Position numbers and translations under genes: made by a program
Notes under the pieces: generated by a model
The model's database searches: none
Seen by the model: only the letters and a program-made list of their open reading frames with translations
Told to the model about the DNA's origin: nothing
Assembly: GCA_035610365.1 (NCBI GenBank)
Contig: CM069438.1
Coordinates: 47,674,837-47,738,836, forward strand
DNA: 64,000 bases
Reading direction: 5' to 3'
Origin: Aquatica leii
Taxonomy: Eukaryota; Arthropoda; Insecta; Coleoptera; Lampyridae
Part shown: positions 44,080 to 55,094 of the stretch, piece after piece
Layout of the letters: each line of letters starts with the position of its first letter
How positions within the stretch are numbered: position 1 is the stretch's first letter

Positions 44080-45230
44080 AATAAAAACATCTAAGTAAAA
44101 CTGTTCGAAAATTCTAAGAAAATGGAAGAAAACTCTAGAAAAATTTAAGAAAAGTTTTACGAAAATTCTCTAAAAACTGAAGAAAAACTATTTGAAAATA
44201 CCCAGAAAATAGAAGAAACATTGATGGAAAATTCTAGTTGTTTAAAAAAAGAAAAACGAACGAGTATAGAAAATCAAATTAAAATTGTTCAAGAAGAAAC
44301 CCAAGCAGATATGTTAAATTTAAAAGAAGAAATTTGTGAATGGGAAAATAGAAGCAATAGAGGACAAATTAGAAAACAGAATGAAACTGTTTGAAGAATG
44401 AACCAAATGAATTACCATGGTGAAGGAAGTGTCACGAGTGAAGATTTAATAATGGACCGTCGGGAAGAAACCACTCACATGTTTAAAGTTGTACCTCTAA
44501 ATTGTGATGGTAAAGTTATATGGTCAACCTACTACAAGCAGTTTGAAGTTGCAGCAATAGCTAATGGTTGGAGCAACAAGCAAAAAGCGACGTCTTTAAT
44601 AGTGTCCTTACGTGGAGATGCTTTTGGAATATTACAAACTATTCCTGACCATCTACAAAAAAATTCCCTTTAATTTCACGTTTAGAAATGAGATATGGAA
44701 ATGCTCATCTTCAACAAGTGTACCAAACTTAAATTAAAAGTCGAGTTTAGAAAGCTGCCGAAAGTCTTGAAGAGTTTGTGACTGACATCGCCATATTAAC
44801 ACCGTTTGCGTATCCTACAGCACCAGATACCTTCTTAGAGCAGTTGACTATTCAAACCTTTGTAAACGGTCCCTGAGACAACAAAACTCTCTGGTTACAT
44901 CGAAAACCTTGGATAACGCTTTAACGCACGCTTTAGGGTTTGAAGCAGCAAAACAAGCGTCGCACCGAAGCAGCCATAAGCTCAGTTGTGCTGCAGAAAT
45001 ACCTTCATACACAGACGAAAGCTTTGAAGAAATAGCGCGACGTCTATTTCAGAAACGAGTAGCTCGAGGAAGAGAACAGACGTACTGGATCTACGGAGAA
45101 GTAGGCTATGTAAGACGACGCTGTACTAAGCCAAGAAGAAAACCGGAAGAACGTTCGGAAAACTAGAACGAGTCGACCGAATAGAGCGAAAGTCGACCTC
45201 AACGAGCCATGCCCCGGAGATTACAATTCA
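44080..45230 (+). pseudogene. Gypsy-2 gag
   Basis: The 5' part (44110-44400) is rich in Glu, Lys and Asn, with repeated 'EN.RKI.E' units, and looks like coiled coil. The frame 44398-44673 has 'WSTYYKQFEVAAIANGWSN' and 'KATSLIVSLRGDAFGILQT', the usual Gypsy capsid motif (W..YF.QFE..A..N.W....A..L...L.G.A). Later frames at 44.7-45.15 kb read 'ESLEEF'-like and 'VGYVRRRCTKPRRK', perhaps a decayed zinc knuckle. Gag would form the capsid. At least three frame changes break it. Confidence 0.8.
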
Positions 45231-45231
45231 A

Positions 45232-45651
45232 ATGGCATTGGCTAAGGAGCAATTGCATAGCATTTATCTTGATGGCAAGATCAATGGAAGAAGTGTTCAG
45301 TTACTGGTTAATACGGCAACGAAAACCATCATTTGTCCTAACATGTTATTGGAAAACGAGAAGACATCACCAGTACCAGTACTACTTCGAACGGCGACGG
45401 ATGAAGAAATATCTACTTACGGACAAGTCAAAGTAACTATTGGTTTGGGAAATGTAGTACGTGACCATCAAGTACTAGTAGCCGACATAACGAAAGAAGT
45501 AATCTTGGGAATGGACGTTACAAAAAAGTATGGGTTCCATTTGAATATAAAAAAAGATATCCTGAAGATCGACAATGACGAAATTCCTTTTTATTTGTCA
45601 AAGAAGGCAACCGTGCGAGTCTTATCGAGTTACTCTGTCTGCAAGGACTGA
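45232..45651 (+). pseudogene. Gypsy-2 aspartic protease with D-to-N active site
   Basis: The frame contains 'GRSVQLLVNTATKTIICP', where Gypsy proteases have 'LVDTGA'. The catalytic aspartate is asparagine (codon AAT) and the usual Gly is Ala. Later 'VILGMDVTKKYGFHLN' matches the family's 'ILG.D.L..', and 'DILKIDNDEIPF' the end strand. It would cut Gag-Pol. This frame is otherwise open for 139 codons, so the N change either inactivated the copy early or is one of few point changes here. Confidence 0.85.
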
Positions 45652-46039
45652 AAATGTATTGATGGCACGCCTGGATGAAAATCTTCGTGAAAGCTACGTA
45701 CGCGCGATTGGACCAATGGAGGGCAACTTAGTTGGAAAACGACTATTCGTTGGCAGAACTTTATTACGAGTGAAAAACACAATGCCATTAAGGATCTTAA
45801 ATGTCAGTCACGTTAAAAAAGAAGACTGTGGTAGGCCAATGCACGCCAGTATCTCAAATTGTGAGATGCGTGAAGTCTAACAAAGATACGTCGCCAAAAA
45901 AGTGCCCACAACATCTATTGGACATTCTTACCTCCAAATGCCAAAACCTCAGTCAAGACCAGCTGGCTAAAGTTAAAGTGTGGATCCAGCAATACCAAGA
46001 TGTGATCACGCTAAAAAGTTGTTACAAAGCAAGAACTAA

Positions 46040-46800
46040 CGTGGTGAAGCATAAAATTAATACCGTAGACGCTCGGCCGATACGACAACATCCACGCCGA
46101 CTTCTCTTTGCAAAAAGAAAAGAAGCCGAACAAATAATTACAGATATGAAAAGAGAAGCCGTGATTGAACCTTCAAATAGCTCATGGGCGTTCGTAAAGA
46201 AGGAAGATGGATCAACGAGGTTTTGCGTAGACTACAGACAGCTAAACGACGTGACCAAAACAACAGCTTCCTTTTACTAAGAACTGTGGATACGTAAGAC
46301 ATTCTGTCAGGATCTCAGTGGTATTCCACGTTAGATTTAAAGAACGGTTATTGGCAGGTAGAATTGGAACCGAAAGGTTGTAAAAAACAGCTTTTACGAT
46401 TGGAACAGGTTTCTGGCAGTTCACTGTAATACCCTTCGGCTTGTGTAACACTCCTGCGACCTTCGAGCGTTTGATGGAGACCATCTTGCGCGGACTGTCT
46501 TGTAAGACGTGCTTAGTTTACCTAGACGACGTGATCGTGGTTGATAGGTCGTTTGAAGAACATTTGAACAACTTGAAAGCAGTGTTCCAGCGACTACGTA
46601 GGTCAAATCTAAAATTGAGTTCAAAGAAGTCCCAGGTATTTAAGAAGGAAGTGCAATACTTTGGCTACTTCGTATCTAGAGATGGAGTAAAGGCTGACTC
46701 AATCAAAATCCAAGCAGTGGAAAAATGGCTAAGACTAATTGAGAAACATCAGGTCGGAACTTTCATTCGTTTGTGCACCTATTATAGACGATTTGTACCC
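46040..46800 (+). pseudogene. Gypsy-2 reverse transcriptase
   Basis: 'HKINTVDARPIRQHPRRL', 'MKREAVIEPSNSSWAFVKKE' and 'TRFCVDYRQLNDVT' give the N-terminal RT blocks. After a frame change near 46.27 kb come a decayed 'YWQVELEPK'-like stretch and then, in the frame from 46441, 'LCNTPATFERLMETILRGL', 'CLVYLDDVIVVDRSFEEHL' and 'FGYFVSRDGVKAD'. The YLDD box with both aspartates is intact. Motif A (D.Y.G) lies in the broken part. RT copies the RNA into cDNA. Confidence 0.92.
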
Positions 46801-47160
46801 GGATTTGCCAATATTTCCAAACCTTTGACAAAATTAACCGAAGAAAGAGCAAAATTTAAATGGAATAAAGACTGCGAAAACGCTTTCCATCAACTAAAAC
46901 AGGCCCTAGTCACTTTGCGCATTTTGAGTTATCCAAAAGAAGATGGAAAATTTGTTTTGGATGCCGACGCAAGCAATCTGGCCTTAGACGCGGTTCTTTC
47001 GCAGGTTCAAGATGGACAAAAAAAGTTATCGCGTAATTTAGCAAAGTTTTGTCCAGGCCAGTCCGTCAAGTCCATAAAACATTTCTACAAATATTTTTAT
47101 AGACAAAAATGTTTATCGAGAACGGACCACGCCGATTTAAAATGGCTATGACTATGACAC
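46800..47160 (+). pseudogene. Gypsy-2 RNase H with deletion
   Basis: Continues from RT without a stop: 'FKWNKDCENAFHQLKQALV', 'FVLDADASNLALDAVLSQV', then 'SVKSIKHFYKYFYRQKCLS' and 'RTDHADLKWL'. Compared with Gypsy-1, about 15 residues that contain the catalytic Glu ('CVTRRELLAVV' in Gypsy-1) are missing between 'FCPGQ' and 'VKSIKHF'. This RNase H therefore lacks a key residue. Stop after 'LKWL'. Confidence 0.9.
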
Positions 47161-47199
47161 AGAACACCGTGCCAGAAGCAGTCATCAGAACGCTGATGC

Positions 47200-48340
47200 C
47201 TTGTTCAGAAGACCAAGTCCGGCGCGGACTGCAGCCCTTGTTCGCGACTTGAGGAAAAAGTTGAATGATTCTGGAGAACTGCTATGGTTGATGACGAGTA
47301 AGAACCTGAGCAGTTGCGTCGCAAACAAGAAAACGATTCTGAAATGACTACTCCTGAACTAGAAAGAAAACGACCGACGACCAACCTTTGAAGAAGTGAA
47401 AATTTTGGCATAAACATTAAAGCGTACTGGGCGCAATGGGACTAGTTGATAGTAGAAGACGGTCTTCTTAAGTGATCCCTAGAAAGTGTTGAGGGCACGG
47501 GAAACAGACTACAGTTGGTAGTGCCAAAGAGCCGAGTGTCAGAAGTGTTGAAGCATCTCCACGGTGGTACATCTTTGGCATAAAAAAGACATTGGAAAAA
47601 GTTTAAGAAAGATACTACTGAGTGAACTGAAAGAAGGACGTAATGAAATGGTTCCGTTAGTGCATGGTCTGCGCATCAAGAACTGCTCCAGTGAGAAAGC
47701 GCAATGCACCGATAAAGGAATAAAACGTAGGAAGCCCTTTACAACGGCAGGGCCGTTCCCAGAATCTAATTTGGGAAACAAATACATCTTGGTGGCAATG
47801 GATTATTTCACAAAATAGACGGAGGTTTACGCCATACCCAATCAAGATTCAGCTACAGTCGCAAACGTATTATTGAAAAAGTTTTTCTGCCGGTTTGGAG
47901 TTCTTTTGGAATTACACTCTAATCAAGGCCGCAACTTTGAGCCTGAGCTGTTACAAGAAGATTGCTTACTGTTGGGAATTAAGAAAACTAGGACGACGCC
48001 TCTCCATTCTCAATCTGATGGCATGATTGAGCGGATGAATCGAACAATGGAAAAATACTTAGTCAAAGTAGTGTCCGAACATCAAAAAGACTGAGATCAG
48101 TACTTGTATCTCTTCCTAATAGCATACCGATCATCTGTTCACAAAAGGCCAAACACTGTCCTTTGTGATGCTCGGTCACGAAATACGACTGTCATGAGAC
48201 CTCCAATTCGGACAAAGACCGGAAAAAAAATTGCTGTAGAAAACTACGTCAGCAAGCTAGATGAAGCACATGAGGAGGTCCGTAAAAGCACACAAATTTG
48301 CCGGCGACAGAATGAAGGCTAGATAGACGTCAAGGCACTA
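47200..48340 (+). pseudogene. Gypsy-2 integrase
   Basis: A decayed lead-in (47.2-47.56 kb) precedes 'VLKHLHGGTSLA' (HH zinc region). 'LVAMDYFTK' near 47.80 kb has the first catalytic Asp and is followed at once by a stop, as in Gypsy-1. 'LELHSNQGRNFEPE' at about 47.92 kb has Asn where Gypsy-1 has the second Asp. 'SQSDGMIERMNRTMEKYL' near 48.02 kb keeps the Glu. The C-terminal part runs in other frames to about 48.5 kb ('YHNTQV', 'ITSRNRNQIEEMEFEK'). Confidence 0.88.
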
Positions 48341-48612
48341 AATGGTGGGTTTTAACCGGGCGACACGGTATGGTGGTATAATAGTCGCCAAAGCTGCAGA
48401 TTATTAATGACGTTATATATCGCATCCAAAAACCATCCAGAAACAAGCCAAAAGTGCTCGACGTCGATCATCTAGCCCTGTTTGCTGCCGATTATCACAA
48501 TACGCAAGTTTAGGTCCGAGCCAGAGTAATAACTAGCAGAAACAGAAATCAAATCGAAGAAATGGAGTTTGAGAAGTTTATGGGCTTATACAAAAGTTCT
48601 GGAAAAGCTTAA

Positions 48613-49044
48613 TTTGGAGTTACAACTAAGGAACAACAAGACCTGTTTCAAACACGAAAAGATTATGCCATCGCACATTGCGTGAGCGAAGATTTTAACA
48701 CGTCCAGAAAGGTTGCAGTCGTATTTAAATAGAAGTTAGGGAGGATAGATGAACTACGTCGACAGTATCCGGCAGTCGGAATAGTTTTACAACTACGTGG
48801 TGACAGACCCTTCGCGTTTTCATCTGGTCACCAAGAAATACTCAAGTACCAAACCGTTGAACGAAAATCTGTGGCAAACATTATGGAATCTAAGAGAGAA
48901 ATGGAGTTCTACAATATTAACAAATTGACAGTATCCAAGATTGGTTGTGGCTTAGATCAACTGAATTGGAAGACAATTCGGAATATGTTAGAGATCGTCT
49001 TCCGAGGAACAGCCGTTCAAGTGTTGGTCTGTAGTTACCAACCA
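48613..49044 (+). pseudogene. Gypsy-2 macro domain-like region (OARD1/TARG1 type)
   Basis: In one frame from 48613: 'FGVTTKEQQDLFQTRKDY', 'AIAHCVSEDFNTSRKVAVVF', a stop, then 'LGRIDELRRQYPAVGIVLQL', 'ESKREMEFYN' and 'TVSKIGCGLDQLNWKTIRNM', ending 'VQVLVCSYQ'. Order, spacing (about 143 codons) and blocks match OARD1 family macro domains ('AHC.SED', 'AV.FKKKFG..DEL', 'IGCGLD.L.W'). The Lys84-equivalent block ('LVTKKYSS') is present but in a shifted frame near 48.82 kb, so small indels separate it. It is preceded by a stop after 'SSGKA', where Gypsy-1 reads through. A fusion to Pol is thus likely in the ancestor. Confidence 0.85.
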
Positions 49045-49170
49045 AGGAGAATATCGGGTCAGGAAGAGTCCAAGAAGTTGCCGAAATGGAGAGAGCTGCC
49101 GCTATCGCCACGATTTGGTGTCACATCCAGCTTCTTGTTCTGAGACAGAACAGTCTTAAGAAGAGACCAA

Positions 49171-49546
49171 TGAAGTTTTTGTAAATTTCAAGAACGTTCA
49201 CGAAATAATATAGAAGCTTATTGAAGCATGTCCAAAATATATAAAAGGGGTACAAATCACTCAGTTATCTCAGTAATTTCAAGTCGGCAGTATTAAGAAG
49301 ATTATTCACGTTTAAATAAATAAATGATTAACGCGTGTCGAGATAAATACGACGAATTAAAATTGTACGTGACTTTAATGTAAACAAGCGTCAGTGTTTA
49401 AATAAATAGAAGTTATCTTCGGACATTATCTTTCGAGTGACAGTGTAAGAGTTTTTTATTAAATATCTTTAGATTAAATTAGTTCGGCTAGTTACGAACG
49501 TATGCATATTTTTGGTATAAAAAAATTAGTTTTAATAATCGTTACA
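49171..49546 (+). repeat. Gypsy-2 3' LTR (376 bp)
   Basis: Starts TGAAGTTTTTG, about 11 bases short at its left end relative to the 5' LTR, and ends AATCGTTACA. 'aaaatatataaaaggggtac' near 49230 is the TATA-like element. It has 'gttatcttcggacattatct', which the 5' LTR lacks. The many differences between the two LTRs imply an old insertion. Confidence 0.88.
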
Positions 49547-49549
49547 GTA

Positions 49550-51060
49550 TCTAACACCAAAGTTGGCATTGCAGTAGCATTTGATGATTCGACACTAATA
49601 GCCATGTTAGAAATCATCAGATAGAGATAATACCTTTACTAAAAAAATTTATTCAAAAATGTATTAGTATAATTTGGGGATACGAACCACTGCACCATTA
49701 ATAAATTAACGCAACAAATGGCATAACTGCTATACCTAGCTGTCAGTGCCTGGTAAACAATTATAGTGCAAATACGTGAGAAATTTCCTGAAGAGAGCTA
49801 ATTACTACTTTTTTGAACAAAATTTGCATGACATTATTGTTTATAGTAACTTTATTTTATTCCATAATGCGATTAAACACCATAATCCTTGCAAACGACA
49901 GAGCAAATATTTAAAAAAAACTTGTCATTGTTGAATCATCTAAATTGAGATTAATTTTAGATATAAAAAATAAGAGTTGTGCCTTGGTTCCGTATTCAAG
50001 AATAAAAAGGAACAGAAATCTTTTCGTGCCGATATGGTAATCGATTCTGAAGAACATGTAAAATTATTACAAGGCTCATCTACTAATACTACTTTGTAAT
50101 TGCAGTTTCTGAACATTTTTACCACACTTTTAAAAACTTCGATGCTTTACTGACAGAAACTTGGCGAAAGACAGCTGTACTGCAAACTGTAGTAAACAAA
50201 ATTGGTTCTTATGCCTTCTACTAAAGCACAAATTGAAGAGGGTTCCAGAATGTAATAATAATGTACAGTCTCCGCAACCACAACTACCATCGTCTTCAAT
50301 ACTGTTGACAATTTTTGAGAAAATGTGTCAGTTTCTAAAACTACTCTAATCAAATTTTGTTTAGCAACTACGCGTTTTATTAAAGACTGAACAGTTTTCT
50401 TATCTTTTGATGACTACACAGCATATAAAATAAGAGTACAAGCATCAATATTTCAAACTGCGGTTAATGGTTCTAATCCCATCGGTATCTGCTAAATTTT
50501 CTTTAGCATGAATGAATTTACGACTGCTGACAGTTTTTCTTTTAACAACCTAAGCACTAAAATACTTTTAGAAACGCTACTGTCAAATTTTTGTACCACG
50601 TCAAAAAGTGGTTCACGTCGGACCAAGAAAAATTAAGACCTGGTTCAAACCAAATTTAGTAAAAAATTGAGATTACTTAAAAATTATTAGTATAATATGG
50701 TACACACGTTACTTTGCAAGCGTCGGAAAATTCTAGGTAAAATCAGACTTAAAATTTAGGGTAACATCGATTTGTACCTAAAAAACTAATAATTTATACA
50801 TGTCATTGCACACAACTGTTCAATGTTTAAATATTTGGGTCGCAATTACAGCATTTGTTTTGATAGAATTTGGTACACACACCGACGGATAAGTTGTTTC
50901 TTATAGTCCAATTACAGAATGCGCCGTTTTTATCACGGTTGTTAACAACGATAAGAACGACGCTTCCGACAAAACGTAAAAAAAAAGAAAGAAACGTTGA
51001 CGATAAAAAGTGAAAAATGAGTAGTAATCGCTTTAGACATAATCAGCTTATATAAGTCAT
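49550..51060. other. AT-rich sequence with nothing recognised
   Basis: About 1.5 kb to the right of Gypsy-2 with open frames below 70 codons and no motif on either strand. Part of it (49.86-50.6 kb) has slightly more balanced codon-like sequence, but no protein family came to mind. Confidence 0.4.
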
Positions 51061-51067
51061 ACTACAA

Positions 51068-51112
51068 TAGAAATAACCAATAACAATAACAACAACAACA
51101 ACAACAAAAACA
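51068..51112 (+). repeat. (AAC)n-like microsatellite
   Basis: 'aataaccaataacaataac' followed by five AAC units. A short simple repeat; no associated element tail could be recognised. Confidence 0.8.
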
Positions 51113-51199
51113 TAGTCAACACATTTGCAACGAATGCAAAACTCTTGATAAAAAAAATCGTACAAAAAAAAATCAGAATCAGAATTAAGGAACTCACCT

Positions 51200-53160
51200 T
51201 TAACGAAAAAGAAAAGAAAATTTTATAAATGGGCAGTGTAATACAATGGAAAGTCGATATATATCACTCCATCTATTTGTTCACTTAGTCAAACACAATA
51301 CCGAGTTAAGCCCCAGTACTTAGTGTAGATAAAACCCGAGTTTAGCGCAAATCGGTTTACAGTGGATTCTCTAACTATATACACGCTCCTAATACGAAAG
51401 CTGTATTAAATAAGTAGAATTGATCCTAACTTTTCGTTCTGCAGGACACGCCCCAATATACTGTCGGGAAAGCTCGCTGCGCGCATCCCAGTTCTGGAGG
51501 AAAGTTTCTCTTCGTAAGCTTTCGTTGTTGCAAAACGAATTTTCCAAAAATCAACAATGCGTTAATTCCACAGCCCTCGTGCTGTACACAAACATCCATT
51601 CAAGTGCAATTGTGCCAAACGCTTTCGCACTTGCCAGAACCCTTAACTTCACCACGCTTTCCAACCAGAACTTTACATATAAATCATTAAGCATTTTCTT
51701 CTACGCTTTTCAATTTCAATCTGCGGTACACCCGACGTTTTCCGAAAAGCGTCTCTTTGCTTGTACGAAAAACAAACCATTTTAAACAGAAATATTTCAT
51801 ACAACAAACACGGGGATCTTCCTGGTCCCTTTCGTCCCAAAACCCTATCATCATCATTTAAATACCGTTCTAATAATAAACCAATGAAATGTTCAACGAA
51901 AAACTTTTACAAAGTACTTTTTAATGTGCATTTGGCCGATTGTACTGGCGGAAAATTGAAAATCTCCCCACCATAATATTTCCTCTCTTACAGCCATTTG
52001 CTGGAAAATCCTCTGGACCAATAGCGTTCCTTAAACGTCAAGTAGGAACAGTCAGTTTCAGTTGCGGTATATTATTAATAACCGATATCGTTCTTATTGA
52101 CTAGATAAGCTGCTGTATACAACGCACACGATGTAATAAATTATTAAACGATTTCAATTTTCTTCCGTAACTGGAAGACTTTTAAAAAAACCACAGCGAG
52201 TATTAGAACAATTGCGAACACTGAGAAGAGTTTGTTTGGAATTTGGAACGTGTCATGGTGCGTGCCCGTTCTCAAAATAAACGACGAAAATTTCGTAATT
52301 GATTTGATTAGTAAACAAATGGAAAATAGTTGAAAGGGAGATGCTGCAATGGATCAAAGTGAGCCGCGCCTCCTTTTGTCTCAACGCCTACTATAAAGTT
52401 GCGCTTGCGTGATCACGTGGCGATTGTAGCCAATACAAGATAGAATTTATAAATCAATTCCGTACTAGGACAGAATACAAAAGCGTAAAAAGGATAGATC
52501 TTTTTATTGCGTTGGTGTAAGGTAGATAGAGTATGGATTAGCTCTTGACAAGAAAGGTTTCAATGCGTTGTTCAGTTGAAAACATTCAACGATTTTCAAG
52601 TTCACTCGAGTTCGATTTTAGTATTTCCCTGCTGTTTAAAAGCACATAATCCGTATCGATTTGCTTCTTAAATTGTTCCATTAACTGTTGTTTCTTCGTC
52701 TGAAAAATTCCACGTTCGAAATCAAAAATCATTTGGTATCAATAATTCATATCTAAATAAACTGTCAATGCAAATGAAGTTGTTGGCAAAGTCAAAGGTC
52801 GGGTAGGTGTAAATCGTGACTGACCCTCGTCAGCTTGCCAGTCATACTGAAGTCATTAATAAATATAAAAATCTAACTTAATGGGCGAATCGAAAAGGTA
52901 TTTGTTTTGGCGACTGTGAGTAAACACTGGAAGCTTTAGAAAAGTGACGTTGGTAATAAAGCTTGTGCCAGTCATTCCGTGAACAAGCCCCAGTGGGGCA
53001 CAACCAACAAGCGGTTCTGATTACTCGATCTAATCCTACACAGCACGCTACTGCCCCTACTAATTGTAATACCTCCACACTTATCTCCTCTTATATGTTG
53101 TGCCACCCTGTATTGCCTTGTTCGGTCTACTTGATACACAGATAATAGATTTCTGATTAT
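51200..53160. other. Unassigned region of more balanced composition
   Basis: This region has visibly higher GC than its neighbours and no match to any element in the window. A 121-codon plus frame (51420-51785) has no motif I recognise and no family I can name. Near 52418 'gatcacgtggcgattg' holds an E-box CACGTG beside an inverted CCAAT, and 'tttcctctcttacag' at 51979-51993 resembles a splice acceptor. These could mark single-copy host DNA such as a gene flank, but nothing here proves a gene. Confidence 0.35.
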
Positions 53161-54040
53161 CTCTCTACGGATTACGATACAAACCCAAATGGTAATATCT
53201 GACTACGTATTTTCTATTATACAATTTCCGTCGTATAAAAAAGCAAAAAAAAAGAAAGATTTCGCAACGACGATCTTAAAAGTCATACAAACATCGTGGG
53301 TAAATTGAATACACTTTAGGGATTAGTATAATGATACTTTTGGGTCGAAAGTGTGGTTGTGGAGCATTTTAAGAAAACGTGAGTGGAATGAGAACGAGCA
53401 ATTTCATTATGGCATAAAGAACCATATACATTTAATATCTTTTACATATCTCCTGTTACAAAATTTCAAAAGAGATAATATCTGCTTCTTGTATAAACGC
53501 CAAAGAAATACGAAAGCTTTGAAATTTATACAGATAACTGTGTTTGTATTGCCAACAAAAGGATTGAATTTGAATTTGCCGATAATTTTTTAAAAACAAT
53601 TTAAATTGATGTTTTAGTTTCAATTATTTTAATAGTAATTTACTAAAGCATAGTATAACGAACGTGCATGTGAGTAAGTTGTGCTATGAAACTATCCACA
53701 AGAGTAACGTACATTATATTTTGCGTTGCCTTTTGTAAAAATACACCTTTTTTTGAAAAAGCAAAAAAAAAAATTAAATTCACATTGACTTCAACATCAT
53801 TTTTAATTTTACCTGAATTTTAAGATTTTTTAAATGACTTTTCCACCTCTCGCATACTAATATAATTATTGACTTTGAACATTTAGTTTTATGTGGGTTC
53901 TATTTTACATTTTGCCGCTATAGTTTTTTTTGTCCATTACGTAAATACACTAACGAACGAATATTCACGTTTGCGATGTTGGTAGTAAAAAAATAATTTA
54001 AGAGACTTAATTGTTTTGCACGGAAACCTATATTGTGCTC
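53160..54040. other. AT-rich sequence with nothing recognised
   Basis: About 0.9 kb up to the tail of the LINE that starts at 54.04 kb. An 80-codon frame (53351-53593) has no recognisable motif. Confidence 0.4.
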
Positions 54041-54229
54041 TCTAAATTTATTTATTTATTGTTAATTGTCTAGCCATTTGGCCCTACAATGGGTTACGTT
54101 ACCCTTACATCATTCTCTTATCATACTAATATAATTTGTACAGAAATTTGTAAACTAAAAAAAAACAAAAGAAAAACTTTAACCCCTAAAATCTTCCCAT
54201 CACCATCTTATTATTCTAAATCGATAGTC

Positions 54230-55060
54230 CTAACCCTCCTCTCTTATCCTTCTTTCCTTTACTGCTTTCATCGAATCCAATCCCTCCTCCTCCTCCCCAG
54301 GCAAAGCCTTCCTACCCCTTCTTTCTTCCCTTAGCTCGCTACACTCCCCACTCAAGTGTTCTATGTCCTTCCATTCCTCCCCACATAATCTACATCTCCT
54401 CGTTACATCCTCTTTCCAATACTTATTTAAATTCTCCTCATTTCCGCATCTGAACCAAGCTATAAGTCGTTTCTCTCCTAAGCTTCTCCTACCCATCAGA
54501 TACTTAGGAACACCCCTGGACACTATATTCCCATACCTTAAGTTGAACTTTCCTTCCTTTATCTTTTCTTCCCTCTCTTGCACCTGCGAGTCTTTATCTC
54601 TTCTTACTATCTCCTCAGTATTTAACCTCCCTTCCCCTCTCCTTCTTCCACCTTTTCTATTGCAAAACCTCCTCGTTGGTAGTAAAGTTTCCTTTTTTCC
54701 TGCCCATATATGTTTTTGCTATCCTTTACCGTCCTCCAGCAACATTGCAAAATTTTACATTCTCTCCTTTCCTTCATTTTCTCTTCATAACCCATCGCCC
54801 TTTTCCCTGCTTCTATTCTAATCTTTTCTAACTTCCCCTCCTCCTCTATTATGTAACCCGGCGTCTCCCTGTCTAAACCCAGTATCCATTTCCAATATTT
54901 TATTTGTACCCTTTCCAATAGGTTCCAATCTCTTTCCCAAATACTCTTTCCCCTAAACTCCATACTTGCCCTAATACCCTGTTACCCTTCTTTGCTAACT
55001 CCCTTATATGCGCAACATCTTTATTATCATACCTTAGCCTATATCCCAAATATGTCACTT
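54230..55060 (-). pseudogene. LINE ORF2 C-terminal domain with CCHC motif
   Basis: Frames 54963-54622 ('RVQIKYWKWILGLDRETPGY', 'MGYEEKMKERRECKILQCCW', 'GQEKRKLYYQRGGF') and 54583-54230 ('PKYLMGRRSLGEKRLIAWFR', 'TRRCRLCGEEWKDIEHLSGE') cover the thumb and the end of ORF2. The cysteines of 'CRLCG' and the His/Cys of 'IEHLSGEC' form a CCHC zinc motif. A frame change near 54.6 kb joins the two. The family is widespread in insects, where it ends with 'RCRMC......IEH...GC'. Clade assignment beyond 'APE-type LINE' is uncertain. Confidence 0.9.
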
Positions 55061-55094
55061 CATTCACATTCTTCTGTTCTCCCCAACTTAACTC

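Larger units (their letters stand above)
43386..49546 (+). mobile_element. Gypsy-2: Ty3/Gypsy LTR retrotransposon with macro-like domain
   Basis: Two LTRs (43386-43836 and 49171-49546) flank a plus-strand interior with gag (44.08-45.2 kb), protease (45.23-45.65), RT (46.04-46.8), RNase H (46.8-47.15), integrase (47.56-48.32), a macro-like domain (48.61-49.04) and a purine-rich tract before the 3' LTR. Possible 4-bp target duplications are ATAT (43382-43385) and GTAT (49547-49550), one mismatch. It is 6.2 kb long and close to full length, but stops, frameshifts, an RNase H deletion and active-site losses show it is inactive. Confidence 0.92.

Noticed and set aside
51420..51785. 121-codon plus-strand frame as a host gene
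   Set aside because: No motif, no family, no homologous copy and no splice or start context that decides it; kept only as part of an unassigned region.
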